Below the pieces are notes generated by a model. It was not told the DNA's origin. It saw only the letters and a list, made by a program, of their open reading frames with translations, and ran no database searches. Below, in pieces: positions 10,111 through 23,100 of a stretch of 64,000 nt of DNA. The position numbers and the translations under genes are program-made. The stretch is from Sipunculus nudus (lineage: Eukaryota > Annelida > Sipuncula > Golfingiida > Sipunculidae). The stretch spans positions 50,970,624-51,034,623 of the forward strand of contig CM049308.1 in NCBI GenBank assembly GCA_026874595.1, read 5' to 3'. Position 1 is the first letter of the stretch. Each line of letters starts with the position of its first letter.

Positions 10111-12412
10111 CAAACAGGGGTCACATGACTTTTTTTGTTGCAAATGCCAGAGCAACTATAGAATCACTCAACCTCTTGACAAGGTGTGTGCATATATAAT
10201 TACGGACGATATGATGATTAAAATTTATGTAATGAAAAAGTAAGAGACAGGTAAAATAAGTGGAGAAATCAAGATAAATGTAGCTAAATATAAAAACATT
10301 TTCTGTTCACACAATACTCATGCGTGAGTTATTCTACAGTCATGCCCAAATGCCAATTAACTTACCTCCCCGGCAAATGTAATTTTGGGTGCAATCAGAA
10401 AACATGTTGATCATGCACCTCATTTAGAGCAAAATATGCCTAAAACACGATAACAAAGACTTGGTACCTTATTACAAGTTATATCATTACAGATATGACA
10501 CAAGATGGGGTTACCTTACATGGTAAAATGATATTACCATACCAGACTTGTTTAAAACGCAGTAAAATCATGATGCCTCTGATGGTGCATGAGATGTTCA
10601 GTAACCTGTTCTTATTTTGCCCACACCAGGAGTACATTATAATACAGGAGGAGGGATCAACAGAACTTTGAGATAATTGAATGTACCAGCTTAAACATAT
10701 GAAATATTGAAAGCTGCTATTGAAAGCACATGTTAATCCACAATACCCAGGAATCAGTGGTAGCAATATTAAGGCACCCCCCCCCCCTCCCTTCCCCACC
10801 CACACCTGCAGTTCACTTGTTTTATATATACATGTGAGTTTTTTTTTAACATTTGCAGAACATGTTTGAATTGCATGCCATGCCCACGTGCCATGAACTG
10901 TGTTAAATAAAATCATATGACCATTTTTGTGTATTTTATTCACCAAGTAAATCTTTATTTATTTTGCTGTTTCATGTATGGTTTGTATGGCTTTTTGCCA
11001 ATAAATCTTTGATTTCTCCATCCAACAGTACTTCACATCAAGGAAATTTACCATTTACAGTTATAATCTATAGTACTATCCAAGTATGCATAATGTTTTG
11101 AACAAGTAATTTTGTATAGAAGATACTGGTACAAAGGTTAAAGGAGATGTTCTGCCAATTATCTGAATAAAATAAGCAATGTTTTATCTGCCTTTCTCTG
11201 TTAGAGAACGTAAATTTCACTTTTGAGAAAAATATCTACATTTTCAAGATTCATTGATCATCTGACAATCAATTAACAAGTTTTGTCTTTCTTGTAATAA
11301 TGTTATGATGGCAGTGTGCTTTACTTCAGTCAAAGGTCCATTAATCCCTGAACATTTAATAATTTGCTTAAACAGTTGTCAGTGGCATGTGTTAACATTC
11401 CTCTACACTTTACTGATCTTGTGTTAAACCACTTAATATTTGTCACCAATTAACTTGTGTTCAGAAGATTCTTCATTTTGAGTTTGTCATACATTCATTC
11501 AGAGTAGGCCAACCCAGAATATTATGTCCCCTTGTCATTAGCAGTGTTGGTCGACTGCCACAGCTTGTTCATTTGTCTCAGCCACTTTATTGTAAGAATC
11601 CTTTAAAAGCCAAACTGTTAAACTAATCTCTAGTCAATAAGTAGAAATGTATGGGAGTTTGTCCAGTTGTGCCTTGTGATATGCTTAATGAAAATCATTA
11701 TTATATAAACACCAGATGGATACATGTCTTAATATGTAGGCTGTGCAGAATATGAAAGTCTACATTATATACTTGAGTTACAAGCAAAGAGTACTTACTG
11801 GTAATGGAGTATTCAAGTCTGCTTTCCTGCTTAATGTTGTCTTGTAGAAGGTTGAAGCCCAACTATTCTAAGGATTCTGGTCCTCTTGTTTAGATCGGTG
11901 ATTGTTACCTCACTGACAGTCAGTCTTTAAAATTATGGCATAACATCATTTGTCACTTCAGGTAAAGCATATATATATGTGTATCCATGCTGTTGCACAG
12001 AATTGTTGTTATCACTTGAAAAAATTTTTTTAAACAGCATTTCATGGGAAGAGTTAACCTAAGCTTAGACCCTTACTGTCAGCCAGGTTTAGCTCTTAAC
12101 TAATCAGCATCATTGCATACATGTATCTCCTACTGAATCCAAATGATCATTATTAGCTGCCAGATATGGGATACTGCATATCTTTGATAAGTAATAACTG
12201 TACAAACTGAACAATCTCTTTGTGTTTGGCAACAGCTGTCTTTATCAAGAACTGAAGGGAGGTCATGTATTAAGCTGTGTCTTTACATGTATATAATTTA
12301 TGTTGTGAAAGGTATCTGGAAGAATAATTGTGGATTTCAGTGGAATTTTGTGGAGCTGATAAAACCTTGGATGCAGCAAAGTCTCCCCCCTCCCAACTTC
12401 ATATTGCATCTC
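10111..12412. other. Intergenic stretch without recognised gene
   Basis: AT-rich sequence with a C run at about 10776-10790. A 155-residue - strand ORF at 10479-10946 has no recognisable domain, is crossed by low-complexity sequence (a run of glycines from the C run), and is best read as chance. No RNA gene seen. Confidence 0.4.
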
Positions 12413-14125
12413 AGGGCCCGACAAACCCTATAGCCCGACGCCCGGGGCTACCCAAGTTCGCCATCGGACTACCCTAAAGTCCAGGCTGGTAAGTCCGATG
12501 GGCTAGTCATAAACGAGTTAATCATTACACACACTCTAAAACCCCAAACAGGGATCTAATGACATTAAAATTTAAACGGATCAACTGCGAGGAGGATCGT
12601 TTCATTCGGCGAAGGTTAGGCAAAATGCTACTTGCGCAAACGATTTTTCCTTCGCGCCAAAATTTGGATGAAAAAATGTGTGAAAATTCTTGCTGCCAAA
12701 ATGTCTGAATATCATCTTTCCACCTTCCTTGTGACCACTTTCATGCTACAATTAGCGTTGATACTGTCCCCTGCAGTTTCTTTTCTTTCAACTTTGACAT
12801 TTTTCCTGTAGTGAACCGCGAGGCCAGCAGCAGAACTTGTTAATGGACGCGGTTGGTAGTACTGACTTTTATGCTAGCTGGTCTCAAAAGTTATTCAAAG
12901 ATATTTGGCTCGTTTTATCTTACACTGTATAATATAATAACATAATTCATTTCAACAGTAATATTTCTACTATTTGATGAACTGTTATGTCCAAAAAGTC
13001 AAACTGCCAGTGGAAACAAATCCGATGTAATACGCGTTTGCGTGAGTTGTCACATAGAACATGGACTTAGTCTCTTAAACAAACACATGGTGGCGCTCCA
13101 GTAAGCTGTTCTGTCCTGTGCTGTACTTCCCTGTTCATCTATTAGAAACTAAATTGAACAGCTGTGCACAGTGTACTGTGTACGGTAAAAGGAACAGCCA
13201 CTTGTTCCATTCAATCTGTTTTGCGTGAGCTCTTCATGACAGCCGACGGGATCAAAAAGAGTCACCGATCGTGAACCCACCTCAGTTTAAAACGAAAATC
13301 ACTTGTTTTCATGATATTTTTATCCAAAACGGGCACATGTTCACGTTGTACCTTCGAATTTTTCGAAATCAATTCAGTTGACCAGCGAGATTTTCAAATG
13401 AGCATAGGGGCAACGAACATGACATTCACAATTATGACCACAGGTAATTGGTGAAAATATTTTGATATTTTCTTGAAAATTCCAGAAAGTAACCATTTTC
13501 AGCCAAGATTAAGATTTGGAATAGAGAGACAATTGTATAAATCAAGGAACATTTTTGGATAACTCAAAAGGAGTTTGTTATGAATTTGTTGAGATATTTT
13601 GAGGTAACTGGTTTATTGCAAAATAAAAAAAAAAAATAGAAACAACGACGAGAAGATCAGGAGACAAGATTTTCTCTACAACCTTGAGGTGCACGCTGCA
13701 TTTTTGTAATCAAAAGACACATTTTGGGCAATTTTAAATTCTACATCCGGGATGGTGGGGAAGGGGTACACATTTTTCATGTTTTCTCAATACCGGTGAC
13801 CCCATTAAATTTTTATAATAAAGGTCTTGTTTTCACTATTTTGCAAACATCAAAAACAAATGAATGCATTTCTTGAATAGGGTTAATACCAGACACAAAC
13901 ATGAATGTATGTATAAAGGAATTCATATATTTTGTCTATTTGACTTCACTGGACGCCATCTTGGCCAAAATGTCTCATTGTCATCAGATTTATTTTATGA
14001 TATTTAATTTTTGATTTAATTTTGTTGAAACATACTGGGCTAGTGAAATTTTTCTGCAGGCTAGTCAAAAATCAAACTTGACTAGCCCATGGGCTAGTCA
14101 GCAAAAAAAAATTTTGTCGGGCCCT
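12413..14125. mobile_element. 1.7-kb inverted-repeat DNA element (hAT-like ends)
   Basis: Perfect 13-bp terminal inverted repeats: AGGGCCCGACAAA at 12413-12425 and TTTGTCGGGCCCT at 14113-14125, or 14 bp with C/G added on either side. The flanks carry GCATCT on both sides (left GCATCTC, right GCATCTT), a possible target-site duplication. Inside each end are subterminal repeats of a GGGCTAGTCA word (about 12505-12515 and 14035-14100, in both orientations). A CAGGG start is typical of hAT elements. No transposase ORF is present, so it is non-autonomous. There are poly-A and AT stretches inside but no gene. Confidence 0.8.
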
Positions 14126-14194
14126 GCATCTTTTTTTGTCCCTATTTATCATGGAACATAATTCTTGTAATATGTGGAGGGCAAATAAAGCCTG

Positions 14195-14660
14195 TTTGCC
14201 GTTTAAAGTAGCATCAGGGTTTGAATCCCAAGGCAGGTATGGTTCTGTCTGACCTTGGCAGAGGTCAATGGTTTGTTAACATCTCTCCTTTAGCTAGGAA
14301 CATTGCCTCTTGCTGCAAGAGACTCTCTACCAACAGTGCTCATTATATAATTGAGGTAAGTGATTATATATCACAAAAATTATAAAATAATTGGCTCTTT
14401 TTTATGTGGTGTCTGAACCACAAAGATATGTTGTTCTGTCTGACCTTGGCAGGCATGGTTCTGTCTGACCTTGGCAGAGTTCCATGGTTGTTAACATCTC
14501 TCCTTAAGCTGAGAACATTGCCTCATGCTGCAAGAGACTCTCTACCAACTGTGCTCATTATATTCATTTAGGAAAGTGATTATAAATCACAAAAATCATA
14601 AAATAATTATTGGCTCTTTTTATGTGGTGTCTGAAACTCAAATATATCTTGTTCTTTATG
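14195..14660. repeat. ~216-bp direct repeat, two copies
   Basis: Copies starting at about 14241 and 14457 share 'ggttctgtctgaccttggcag', 'ttaacatctctcctt', 'caagagactctctaccaac', and a tail 'aaaataatt..ttggctctttt'. The left flank GGTTTGAATCCCAAGG resembles a tRNA box B, suggesting the unit derives from a SINE. Confidence 0.7.
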
Positions 14661-16333
14661 ATAATTTAATTTTATATTCAGGCAGAGATCTTAGTGTTTG
14701 CTGATCTTCTACTCTTGATATGTATTGTATATACCTCTTTCTTTTCCACCTATTTAGTGTCATAAGAGAGGTTGTAGGTCAAAGAATTAAATATTAGCAC
14801 ATATATAAATTAAAAATATAGTAGGCACTTTTACACTCAGATGATTAAATGATCCAATATAATTATAAGTAAAATGGGTATACAAATAAATTTCATTGGA
14901 TATGCATGTATTACTTTGTTGTCAAGTTTTGAATATTTACAGGGCATTGACATGAACTAGCATTGGTATGTCAGAAAAAATAGAATGTGCTACTGCTTGG
15001 GGCCTTTAATATATGCTAGGTATATAATATCATTGAGAAATCACATTTGCTCCACATAATAAAATTACTGTATGTTAAAGAGAGATGTGGTATGTTAAAT
15101 TAGTTACACACAGACTGTAATGTTGTGTTTCTATTTCATATATGTAAATGTCCTCTTGCAAAACACTCAAAAAGTCCATGAATGTTACAGCCTACATATA
15201 ACAGCACAGCAGTGATGCGGCCATCATGTGGTAATATCTCTGGTGATCATACAAATATGTATTGCATCAGAATTTTGACATGGTGTATCAGACAATAATG
15301 TTTTAATTGTACAGAATGTGTTTACAATAAGCCAGACAAAAATGTTTGTTTTTATCCTTAATGTTGATATATATATACGCAAGCACCAACATGGAATAAT
15401 TAGTATAAGCTTTTTAGGGCAAAAGTTTTGTTGCTCTATCTTAAATAACAAAGGGTTTTCTCAAATGTATCATCATCTTTTAGAGAAACATTTCATGAAA
15501 TATTAAGTATTTGAAAGTTTGTCATATTTTAAAGTTTTCAGTGGTAAATATTCCTCCAAGTACTGCAGGTTAGGGCATATCATTAAAAAAAGTGATCACT
15601 GCAAATGCACATTTGCAAATGATCATCAGAATGCACCATAAACCTTCAGGTAAAACTTCCATGATTAAAGGTCCCTTCATAATGTTCTCTAAACTCTCCC
15701 AATGGAATTTAAGTTTCAAAGTTACTTGCAAATTTGATTCGTATTTTGCAAAATTGAAAATGGTACTTGCTTAAATGGATGATGGGGACACAGAGAGTTT
15801 GCATGCCATGAGTATTATCTGTTGCTCTGTATTTAAGTGTGACCTGAGTGAGGTCACTGCATGTTTACATGGAGGGAGTCCCCAGGTAGTTTAACATGTA
15901 TCCTGTAGCATCGTTTGGTCATGGCTGGTTGCTCTGAGGCTCTTGTGAATGGTTGACATACTACAGGCCATGGCACAGCAATGATACCACCACAGATAAG
16001 CCAGCTTACACTCTATTTGTAGCTATATGGGTTTACCTTACTAGCTCAAACCACAGGACTATTCACACAGTATTTTACGCTGATATATGTTTGATTACAT
16101 TTGCATGCCCTGGGCACAGTTGTTTATGTTGGCTGGATCTTGTGGAATATTCTGTCATCAGTGATCTACTGTTCAGCTCTTTTCATGCAAGTATAAACAG
16201 AACAATAAACTATTTTTTTGTTGGGGGTAACCACCTGGGTATTAATGCTAGCTTATCTAAGTATGTACATCTGCAGAATTCCATTCTGGTTTAGGACTAT
16301 GTGACAGGGCAGTAGCACATGTTTCCAATCATT
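14661..16333. other. Intergenic stretch without recognised gene
   Basis: AT-rich. ORFs of 60-113 residues on both strands, including 15953-16294, show no domain, signal or codon pattern I would trust. Confidence 0.4.
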
Positions 16334-17640
16334 AGCTAAGCTGGCTATAAGTCATCTTAGCTATAGTTTTGATCTTTTGACCATCATCTGTCCATCCGTC
16401 TGTCCATCCTTCTGTTAGACTGGCACGTTTTGAAACCATTAGACCTTTGAATCCAAAATTCAGCATACTGTTAGATGTCCAAAATCTCTTACCAAACCGA
16501 AAACTGGGTTACTGTGACTTTGTTCTTTCCAGAGTATTTAGGAAAAACCTCAATATTCAATTAAAAACCTATTATCACACTTCCCCGCTGCTTAATATCA
16601 AAACCACTTATCTGTTTTTCTTCATATTTACCATAAATAATCCCATATATAGTTTCTATGTACATGCTTGAAATTAGGTCAGTATTATGTAATTTTTAAA
16701 ATTTATGGGCCCAAACATAAAAAAGAACTTTGTAATATATCATAAAAGATATTTACTCACTTATCATGATAATTGTTGAAGCTAGAGACTCTTTTTCATG
16801 GGATATAACTTTATTTAATTGTATAAATTAAAAAAAAAATAAAGTTATTAGCATAAATGTAAACTTAATACCTTAAATTTTGCTCAACTTTGACCATGGC
16901 ACGTTTTTTCATGTAAGTACTGTAGATTTAATTTTTACAGCATGTACACATATGGATTTAATCTGTAAAAATCTGAAATTTGAAAGTAAAAGCTCCAAAA
17001 CTAGACTAGTTACTGAATTGTATACAATCTAAAAGCTTGAAACAATTTGATATAATAAAAAATGAGGATCTTATGCAAACATTTGTTCATTATTTTCCTG
17101 CCTCAGGAGATAAAGTGATCACCTTTATTTTTCTACTTGTCTGTCTGTCCACTTTTAAATATTAAGTACTTGTTAATCAACTTCTTACCCTGCGAGCCCT
17201 GTTAAATTGTAGTTCATACTGTATGTATATGCAGAGATGTTGTAATCTGCCCCCCCCCCCTTTACATAAAGCCCTTTCACCTGTGGACTGAGGACATAAG
17301 TTCTATTGCCACTGAATACATTCAATAAAACTGAAAAAAATTGTGAATAAAAAAAATTAGGATCTAACAGAACATATGTGTAAACTGCAGTACTGTTAAC
17401 AGCTAATCAAAGATTGAATGTTTACAAACTGCTCAAATGCTTCAGTTTTAACAATTGAAAACACATCCTCAGATCACAAATTATTATTTGCAACGATTTC
17501 TTACTCATCAATACAAACTAATCTTAACAACCAGCCTTGGCAAATATTACCTCTTCCTCTCAGACTTTATCTCCATTTATTATTTTAGATTTTTACCTTC
17601 AAGGTCATCTTCAGCAGAGCACTGTGAGGGTCCCTTGTTT
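16334..17640 (+). mobile_element. Hairpin-head element, copy B (complete)
   Basis: Starts with the hairpin AGCTAAG..CTTAGCT (16334-16362) followed by CTATAG and a GTCC/GTCCATCC run. It then has a ~1.2-kb AT-rich body and ends in a degenerate CAGCAGAGCACTGTGAGGG|TCCCTTGTTTT. It is colinear with 55614-57500, including 'ggcacgttttgaaacc', 'attcagcataatgttagatgtcc'-type blocks, 'ctgaaatttgaaa', and 'gttcattattttcctgcctcag'. The subterminal GCTCAGCTGA / TCAGCTGAGC inverted relation is clearer in copy C. Class Helentron/HINE-like is inferred. Confidence 0.7.
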
Positions 17641-17654
17641 TATATCCTGGTGTT

Positions 17655-17935
17655 TAACCAGGCCTAGTGACCAATACACCTGTAGACCCTGAGTATGTAA
17701 TCAACCCCATTGCGGATTCACACCACTGAGAAACCCCTGAAAGGTGCACTTGTTTGTGAGTGAAATATGGCTGTGGGGTGGGGCACGGCCTTTCTCATTA
17801 ACCCTGCAGAGTGCTTACCCAGGGATGGGGCCAATCATGAAAAATCACACTGCTTTGGCTGAGATTAGAACTCAAGATCTCAGGGATTTGAGTCCTTTGC
17901 TCTACTCCTAAACCACAGAAGCTGGTCAAACAATT
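17655..17935 (-). mobile_element. tRNA-derived SINE copy 1
   Basis: Read on the - strand, the right end is a tRNA-like head. Box A is TGGTTTAGGAGTAGAGC and box B is GAGTTCTAATCTC. Shared blocks with 20275-20530 include 'cccattg', 'cactt/cattgtgagtga', 'cattaaccctgcagagtgct', and the final 'ccacagaagctggt'. It lies directly after element B. Confidence 0.7.
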
Positions 17936-19879
17936 AAATAAGCAGTTGAGTTCTTTATAAAGTTGTTTTGATATGTAAAAGTGGTACTTTCAGTGGAGTG
18001 GCCTTAACAAGGAGATAGTTGTCAGGGTAAATCATGAATCATATTGGACCACAGAATCTGGTCTTAATTCAGGCTGTGGCTTTTGTTCAGGAGTGGCTAT
18101 TAACAGGAGTTCTGCTGTATCATGTTCTTCCAAAATCCTTCAAGGCATGAGTATCTCTTTTCACCAGTAAAGGGTTAATGGTTTTGGCATTATAAACTTT
18201 TTTAATTCTGAGTACATTTAAGTATTATTCTGAGGCTAAGAAAATTGTTCCATAAAAAGTTTAATTGCAAAATCTGTTCCTTCCCATGACTTCTTTTATT
18301 AAAAATTATGTAGATGATTTTCTAAGGTCAGCAAGTTTTTATTTTTCCACTTGCATATTAAGATTTAACCAAATCCTTGGTGTTAAGAATAAGTTTTGGC
18401 GATGGATGCTATCTGTTGAACAACATATCCAAAAATCATACTGAGATAACTGTTATTGAGTGATATGTACTAAAATAAAAATCCTTATCAGAATATTTTG
18501 ACTTAATAACCAAATCAGTATTTTTGAGACCAGTGTTCTCCAGTAAGCAATTTTCCAGATATATATTGTCTCCTAACAAGTTATTTTCAAGACTGGTGGT
18601 CCCTAAACAATGATTTTCCATACCAGTGTCCTCCAAATAGGATCTGTCATTTTCCAAACCCACGTGATTTAAACAGATGATTTTCTAGACCACTGTTCTC
18701 CAAACACTCAATTTTCCTCACACTTGTTCTCTCAACTGAAAGGTTGTTATACAAATGTAACTGTGTAAACATTCCTAAATTCATATGCAACAAACGATAA
18801 ACTAATTCACAGGATATAGACTGAGGGTTTATTAGATAGAATTAATAGATAGATCAGTGGTTATAATGAAGTTATTTGGTGCATGCCTGAGAAGAAATTA
18901 ATTAACCTCAGATTTACTGTGAAGCCTCGATAAGCCCTTCACTTAGCTTCAGTCCTCATGATTATCCATTGTCTGGCTTGTGGAAAAAAACAAAAAGTAT
19001 TTAATAAGTTTTTTCAACCATAGCTTTATATACTGTGGTTGGCTTTATAATAAACTGTTTATATTTGCAAGGTTAATGTCTTTCAGTTTTCACCTTTTCA
19101 CTGTTTCATGAGGGTTCAATATACTTGACCTCATCATAAAATTAATGTACATCAAATAAATCCATCATTATATACATTAACTATATGAAGTCATATTGTT
19201 CACAAAATAGTAAAGTGACCTAAGTGAACATTGAACAAGTAAAATCCTTGTTTATTGTTGGCAAATAATTTGAAAGATCTGATTATTTATAACAGATATG
19301 TTAGATTACATGTAACATACAAGATCAATTATTATTTATAATATCAATTTTGCCTTGTCTTTGACGATTGGGCCTTTATTCACGAAGGTTTTATTGTCAT
19401 TCTCATAATATATACTGGTCCTTATCCTTATCTAGATATAATACATTGGTATATGTTTATGAAATAATGTACATGCAAGGAGTGCAGAATTACCAGTTCA
19501 GCTTAATGATGTCAAATTGAAACTGATTTCCCTGATTTAATTACTTAGTCTTCAGTCATGTATTACATCTAATGCTAATGTAATTATAAATCAAGATTGA
19601 GAACGCTTCTGTTGATCTGTTCAGACAACAAGTATTCACTTAGTATTAATTGATTTATTGATATGAATTTTATACAAGATGTTTTGAAATGATTCAAGTT
19701 TATTTATGTCTTCATTTCTACTTTTATATTGATATAGTCAAACTGAATATATGTGTAAGAACAGAAGTCAAGAATTCTGATTGGGAGAGCATCAGTTCTC
19801 ACAGTTCTCTTCATCCTCATTTAAAAGGCAGAGCCCTCTACAGGCTGTTTGAGTGATGATATATGTTTGTTGATTACAG
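17936..19879. other. Non-coding stretch upstream of RALGAPB coding exon 1
   Basis: Probably 5'-UTR intron or promoter region of RALGAPB. Apart from the ~30-bp tandem repeat at 18510-18740, I see nothing recognisable. The TSS cannot be placed. Confidence 0.4.
18510..18740. repeat. Degenerate ~30-bp tandem repeat, about 7 units
   Basis: Each unit carries a GACCAGTGTTCTCC-like half and an ATTTTCCA-like half (for example 18527, 18588, 18618, 18686). Units vary from 29 to 34 bp. The - strand ORF at 18436-18663 with repeated 'LENTGLENN'-like peptides is a by-product. Confidence 0.7.
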
Positions 19880-20119
19880 GATCCCCTCAGTGATGATGTG
19901 AGGCAGGCTTGATGACACACCATGTATTCTGAATGGGCCTCCCTGCAGAGTGTGCTAGAGGAGGAAACCAGCAACCGCAGTGTCTTAAACAGCTTCCCAG
20001 TAATTGTCGGCCGTGAAGTTGCCTGCAATGTGGTTAAAACCCTTGCTTCAGGGCTCAGCACGGCCAGCGCTGAGCCCAGCCCCCTCATTACAGAGAAGCA
20101 AGTCAAGTGGAACATGGAG
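19880..20119 (+). CDS. RALGAPB: RALGAPB coding exon 1 (CDS 19922-20119)
   Basis: An acceptor TTGATTACAG ends at 19879, so a non-coding exon probably lies upstream. Two in-frame stops (TGATGA, 19910-19915) sit just before the ATG at 19922, fixing the start. It encodes residues 1-66, beginning [12 protein letters not shown] and ending KQVKWNME, and matches the RalGAP-beta N-terminus, including the VGREVA block. Donor GAG|GTACAG at 20120, phase 0. An antisense ORF at 19792-20142 is a shadow. Confidence 0.92.
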
Positions 20120-23100
20120 GTACAGATCTTTTTCTTTTTCATTTTTTAAGATTTTTGTTTGTTTGAAGTAAGAGCCCCTTTTTCTTATGCTGTCTTGTCT
20201 AATTCTTAATCGAAGATGTTTGGGTCTGCATGAAAGAGTGGTAGCACTCTCTTCCTATCATGTTAGTTTGTATCCTGATGTCACCCAAGCCTGGTGTCTA
20301 CTGCACCTCAGTTCTGTGTGTGTAATCATTCCCATTGCTGGGTCATAACACAAAGGAACACCCCAGAGGAGCACTCATTTGTGAGTGATACACAGCTGTG
20401 TACACAGCCTTCCCATTAAGCCCGCAGAGGGCTCACCCTGGGTGGGGGCCTGCCGTGAAAAAAAAAGTCCCTGCCTCAGATGAAATTTGAGTTCTGTGCT
20501 CCAGCCCTAGACCATAGAAGCTGGTTAAGTTAAGACCTTCTTGACTTTCACTGTTTTAGGATTTGGTTTACTAACCTGGTCTTGTATTATATCAGAGGAA
20601 AGTTAGTATTACATATTCTGTCTTTGATTTGTGGCCATGATAGTATGATTGCCAACATAAATTCGTGTGTTAGCAACATTGCTAAAAAAGTAATGAAAGG
20701 GGTGATGATGACATTTTGTGGAAGGTTAAGGTTACATAGATGTTTTTGTTTAAAGGATTTTTTTACCATTGTCCAGGCTGAGGCTGAGACCATCAGTATT
20801 AGAAAACCTTAAGATTTCCAGATCAGTAAAGTTTTCACTGCCTGCATTGTACACAGGTATGTCTTAGATTAAGCCAACTTAGTTCTGGTTGGTAGAGCTG
20901 ACTTGTGATGGTTCACAAACATCAAATGAAATTTGTATTATCACACTTAATGTTACCATGGTAATAAAGATAGAAACAAGCCAGTGTGAATCATTCATTA
21001 TAGGGATAAATAGGTTTTCAAGGTAACTACACTAGCTGAATCTTAAATTGTTTATTTGAATTGCAAGAATGCTATTAAAACAGTAAATCTATTACTAAAA
21101 GAATAGATTTATGTGCATTTGTTACTTCATTTTCGAGCATACCTGGTCAGGTAACTGTTGTTCTTAAGTTAAGGTTCCTCGTCATTTCCGCTTTTCTTTT
21201 TATACACCTGTCTGTGACAGGATGTATTATGGTATACCTATGGTTCATCTGTTGGTCTGTACATTTAGTGGTGCCGTAATAACTTACCAGGGCTTTGATC
21301 GATTTTCACAAAACTAATCATAACTACTGATCAGTAGATTATCTTGCCTGATTTTGATTATGGGCAAATGCCATGCATATTTATTAAGGTCAGAGGTCAC
21401 TAGTGTATTTTGCAGTGTTGCCATGATAACTTGTCAGGAATATGATGGATTTTGATAAAACCCAACAGAAAAATTAATCAATATAATATCTCGCCTCTAT
21501 TCAATTTCCAGCAAAATCCATGCATATTTAATGAGGTCAGAGGTCACCAGACTTTGGTGGTGCTGTTATGACTTACCAAAAATCTGAGCAATTTTCATGA
21601 AACTCAATATGATTGGAATATTAACTAATACTGTTTCTCATCTAAATTACATTCTCTGCAAAATTCAAGCTTATTAAATGAGGTCAGAGGTCAAAAGATT
21701 TGCAACAGACATATTATGCACTATTATTTTTATGCCACATGTCTCTGGCTATGCCTTCACTGACCTTGATTCAATGACCAGCTCTGACATCTGTTTCATG
21801 AAGAATAAATAAAGCAATTGAACTAATCAGACAACTCATATACACTTGTACTGTTCAGATGTCTGGTGTGATGTTTTGTCTGGTGTGATGTTTTGTCTGG
21901 TGTGATGTTTTGTCTGGTGTGATGTTTGGTTTGGTGTGATGTTTTGTCTGGTGTGATGTTTGGTTTGGTGTGATGTTTTGTCTGGTGTGATGTTTTGTCT
22001 GGTGTGATGTTTGGTTTGGTGTGATGTTTTGTCTGGTGTGATGTTTTGTCTGGTGTGATGTTTTGTCTGGTGTGTTGTTTTGTCTGGTGTGATGTTTTGT
22101 CTGGTGTGATGTTTGGTCTGGTGTGATGTTTGGTTTGGTGTGATGTTTTGTCTGGTGTGATGTTTTGTCTGGTGTGATGTTTTGTCTGGTGTGATGTTTT
22201 GTCTGGTGTGATGTTTGGTCTGGTGTGATGTTTGGTCTGGTGTGATGTTTGGTTTGGTGTGATGTTTTGTCTGGTGTGATGTTTTGTCTGGTGTGATGTT
22301 TTGTCTGGTGTGATGTTTGGTTTGGTGTGATGTTTGGTCTGGTGTGATGTTTGGTTTGGTGTGATGTTTTGTCTGGTGTGATGTTTCAATCCAGTGTTTC
22401 ACATAGCCAGGAGGGCATCCAGAATCTAACCAATTAAATAAAGCCATGTAAGCCTGTCCCATATCTTATACACATGTTCTTGTTCAGAGAGCTTGTGAAC
22501 AGTGTATTTTGTGAATTTTGTTTGTTTTATTTGATTGGCAGTTGAGATTTCAGCCCATAAACTTTGCAGGCTTGCTCATTCTGCCAGAGCGTCTCACTAA
22601 ATCAAGGTCTGTGAATGTGTAGCCAGCTTTCTTAGAATAAAATCCTATAGTCCGTTCCAGTACCCCTGTCCACCTGTTTTTTCGCAATTATTTATTTGTG
22701 AATCAAAGAACGCCAAAACTGTTTGACCTTTGGGAAGAAAGAGGATAAAGTGAAATTAACTATTATGGAAATAATAGCCTACCTTATGTAATTTTCCTGT
22801 AAACAGTTTAAAACCTTTTTATGAGTAACTGGTCTATTCTTTAGCGACATCTTGCCACTAATCTGTTAAATGGGCATATCAGGGGATAGTGATGACGTCA
22901 TAATAGACGTGACATACTAAAGAGGCACCAACATTCATGGAACCAATAATCAAGAGCTGCCAACCCCTGTTAACAGCGAGACTTGTATTCTCCGTGTGCT
23001 CGAGCTTCACTGTTACGTCACATTACTTTATATCCATATCCAAGGAAGATAAACAATGGCTGCATATTAGGGACGCCATGAACCTCGAATATATTTGAGA

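Noticed and set aside
10479-10946. 155-residue - strand ORF
   Set aside because: No domain, no signal, crosses a homopolymer and an AT-rich region. Expected by chance in 64 kb.
21823-22462. Two long - strand ORFs (188 and 208 residues) of His/Thr/Gln-rich repeats
   Set aside because: They are translations of the 17-bp minisatellite, open in several frames at once. No promoter, splice context or family supports them.
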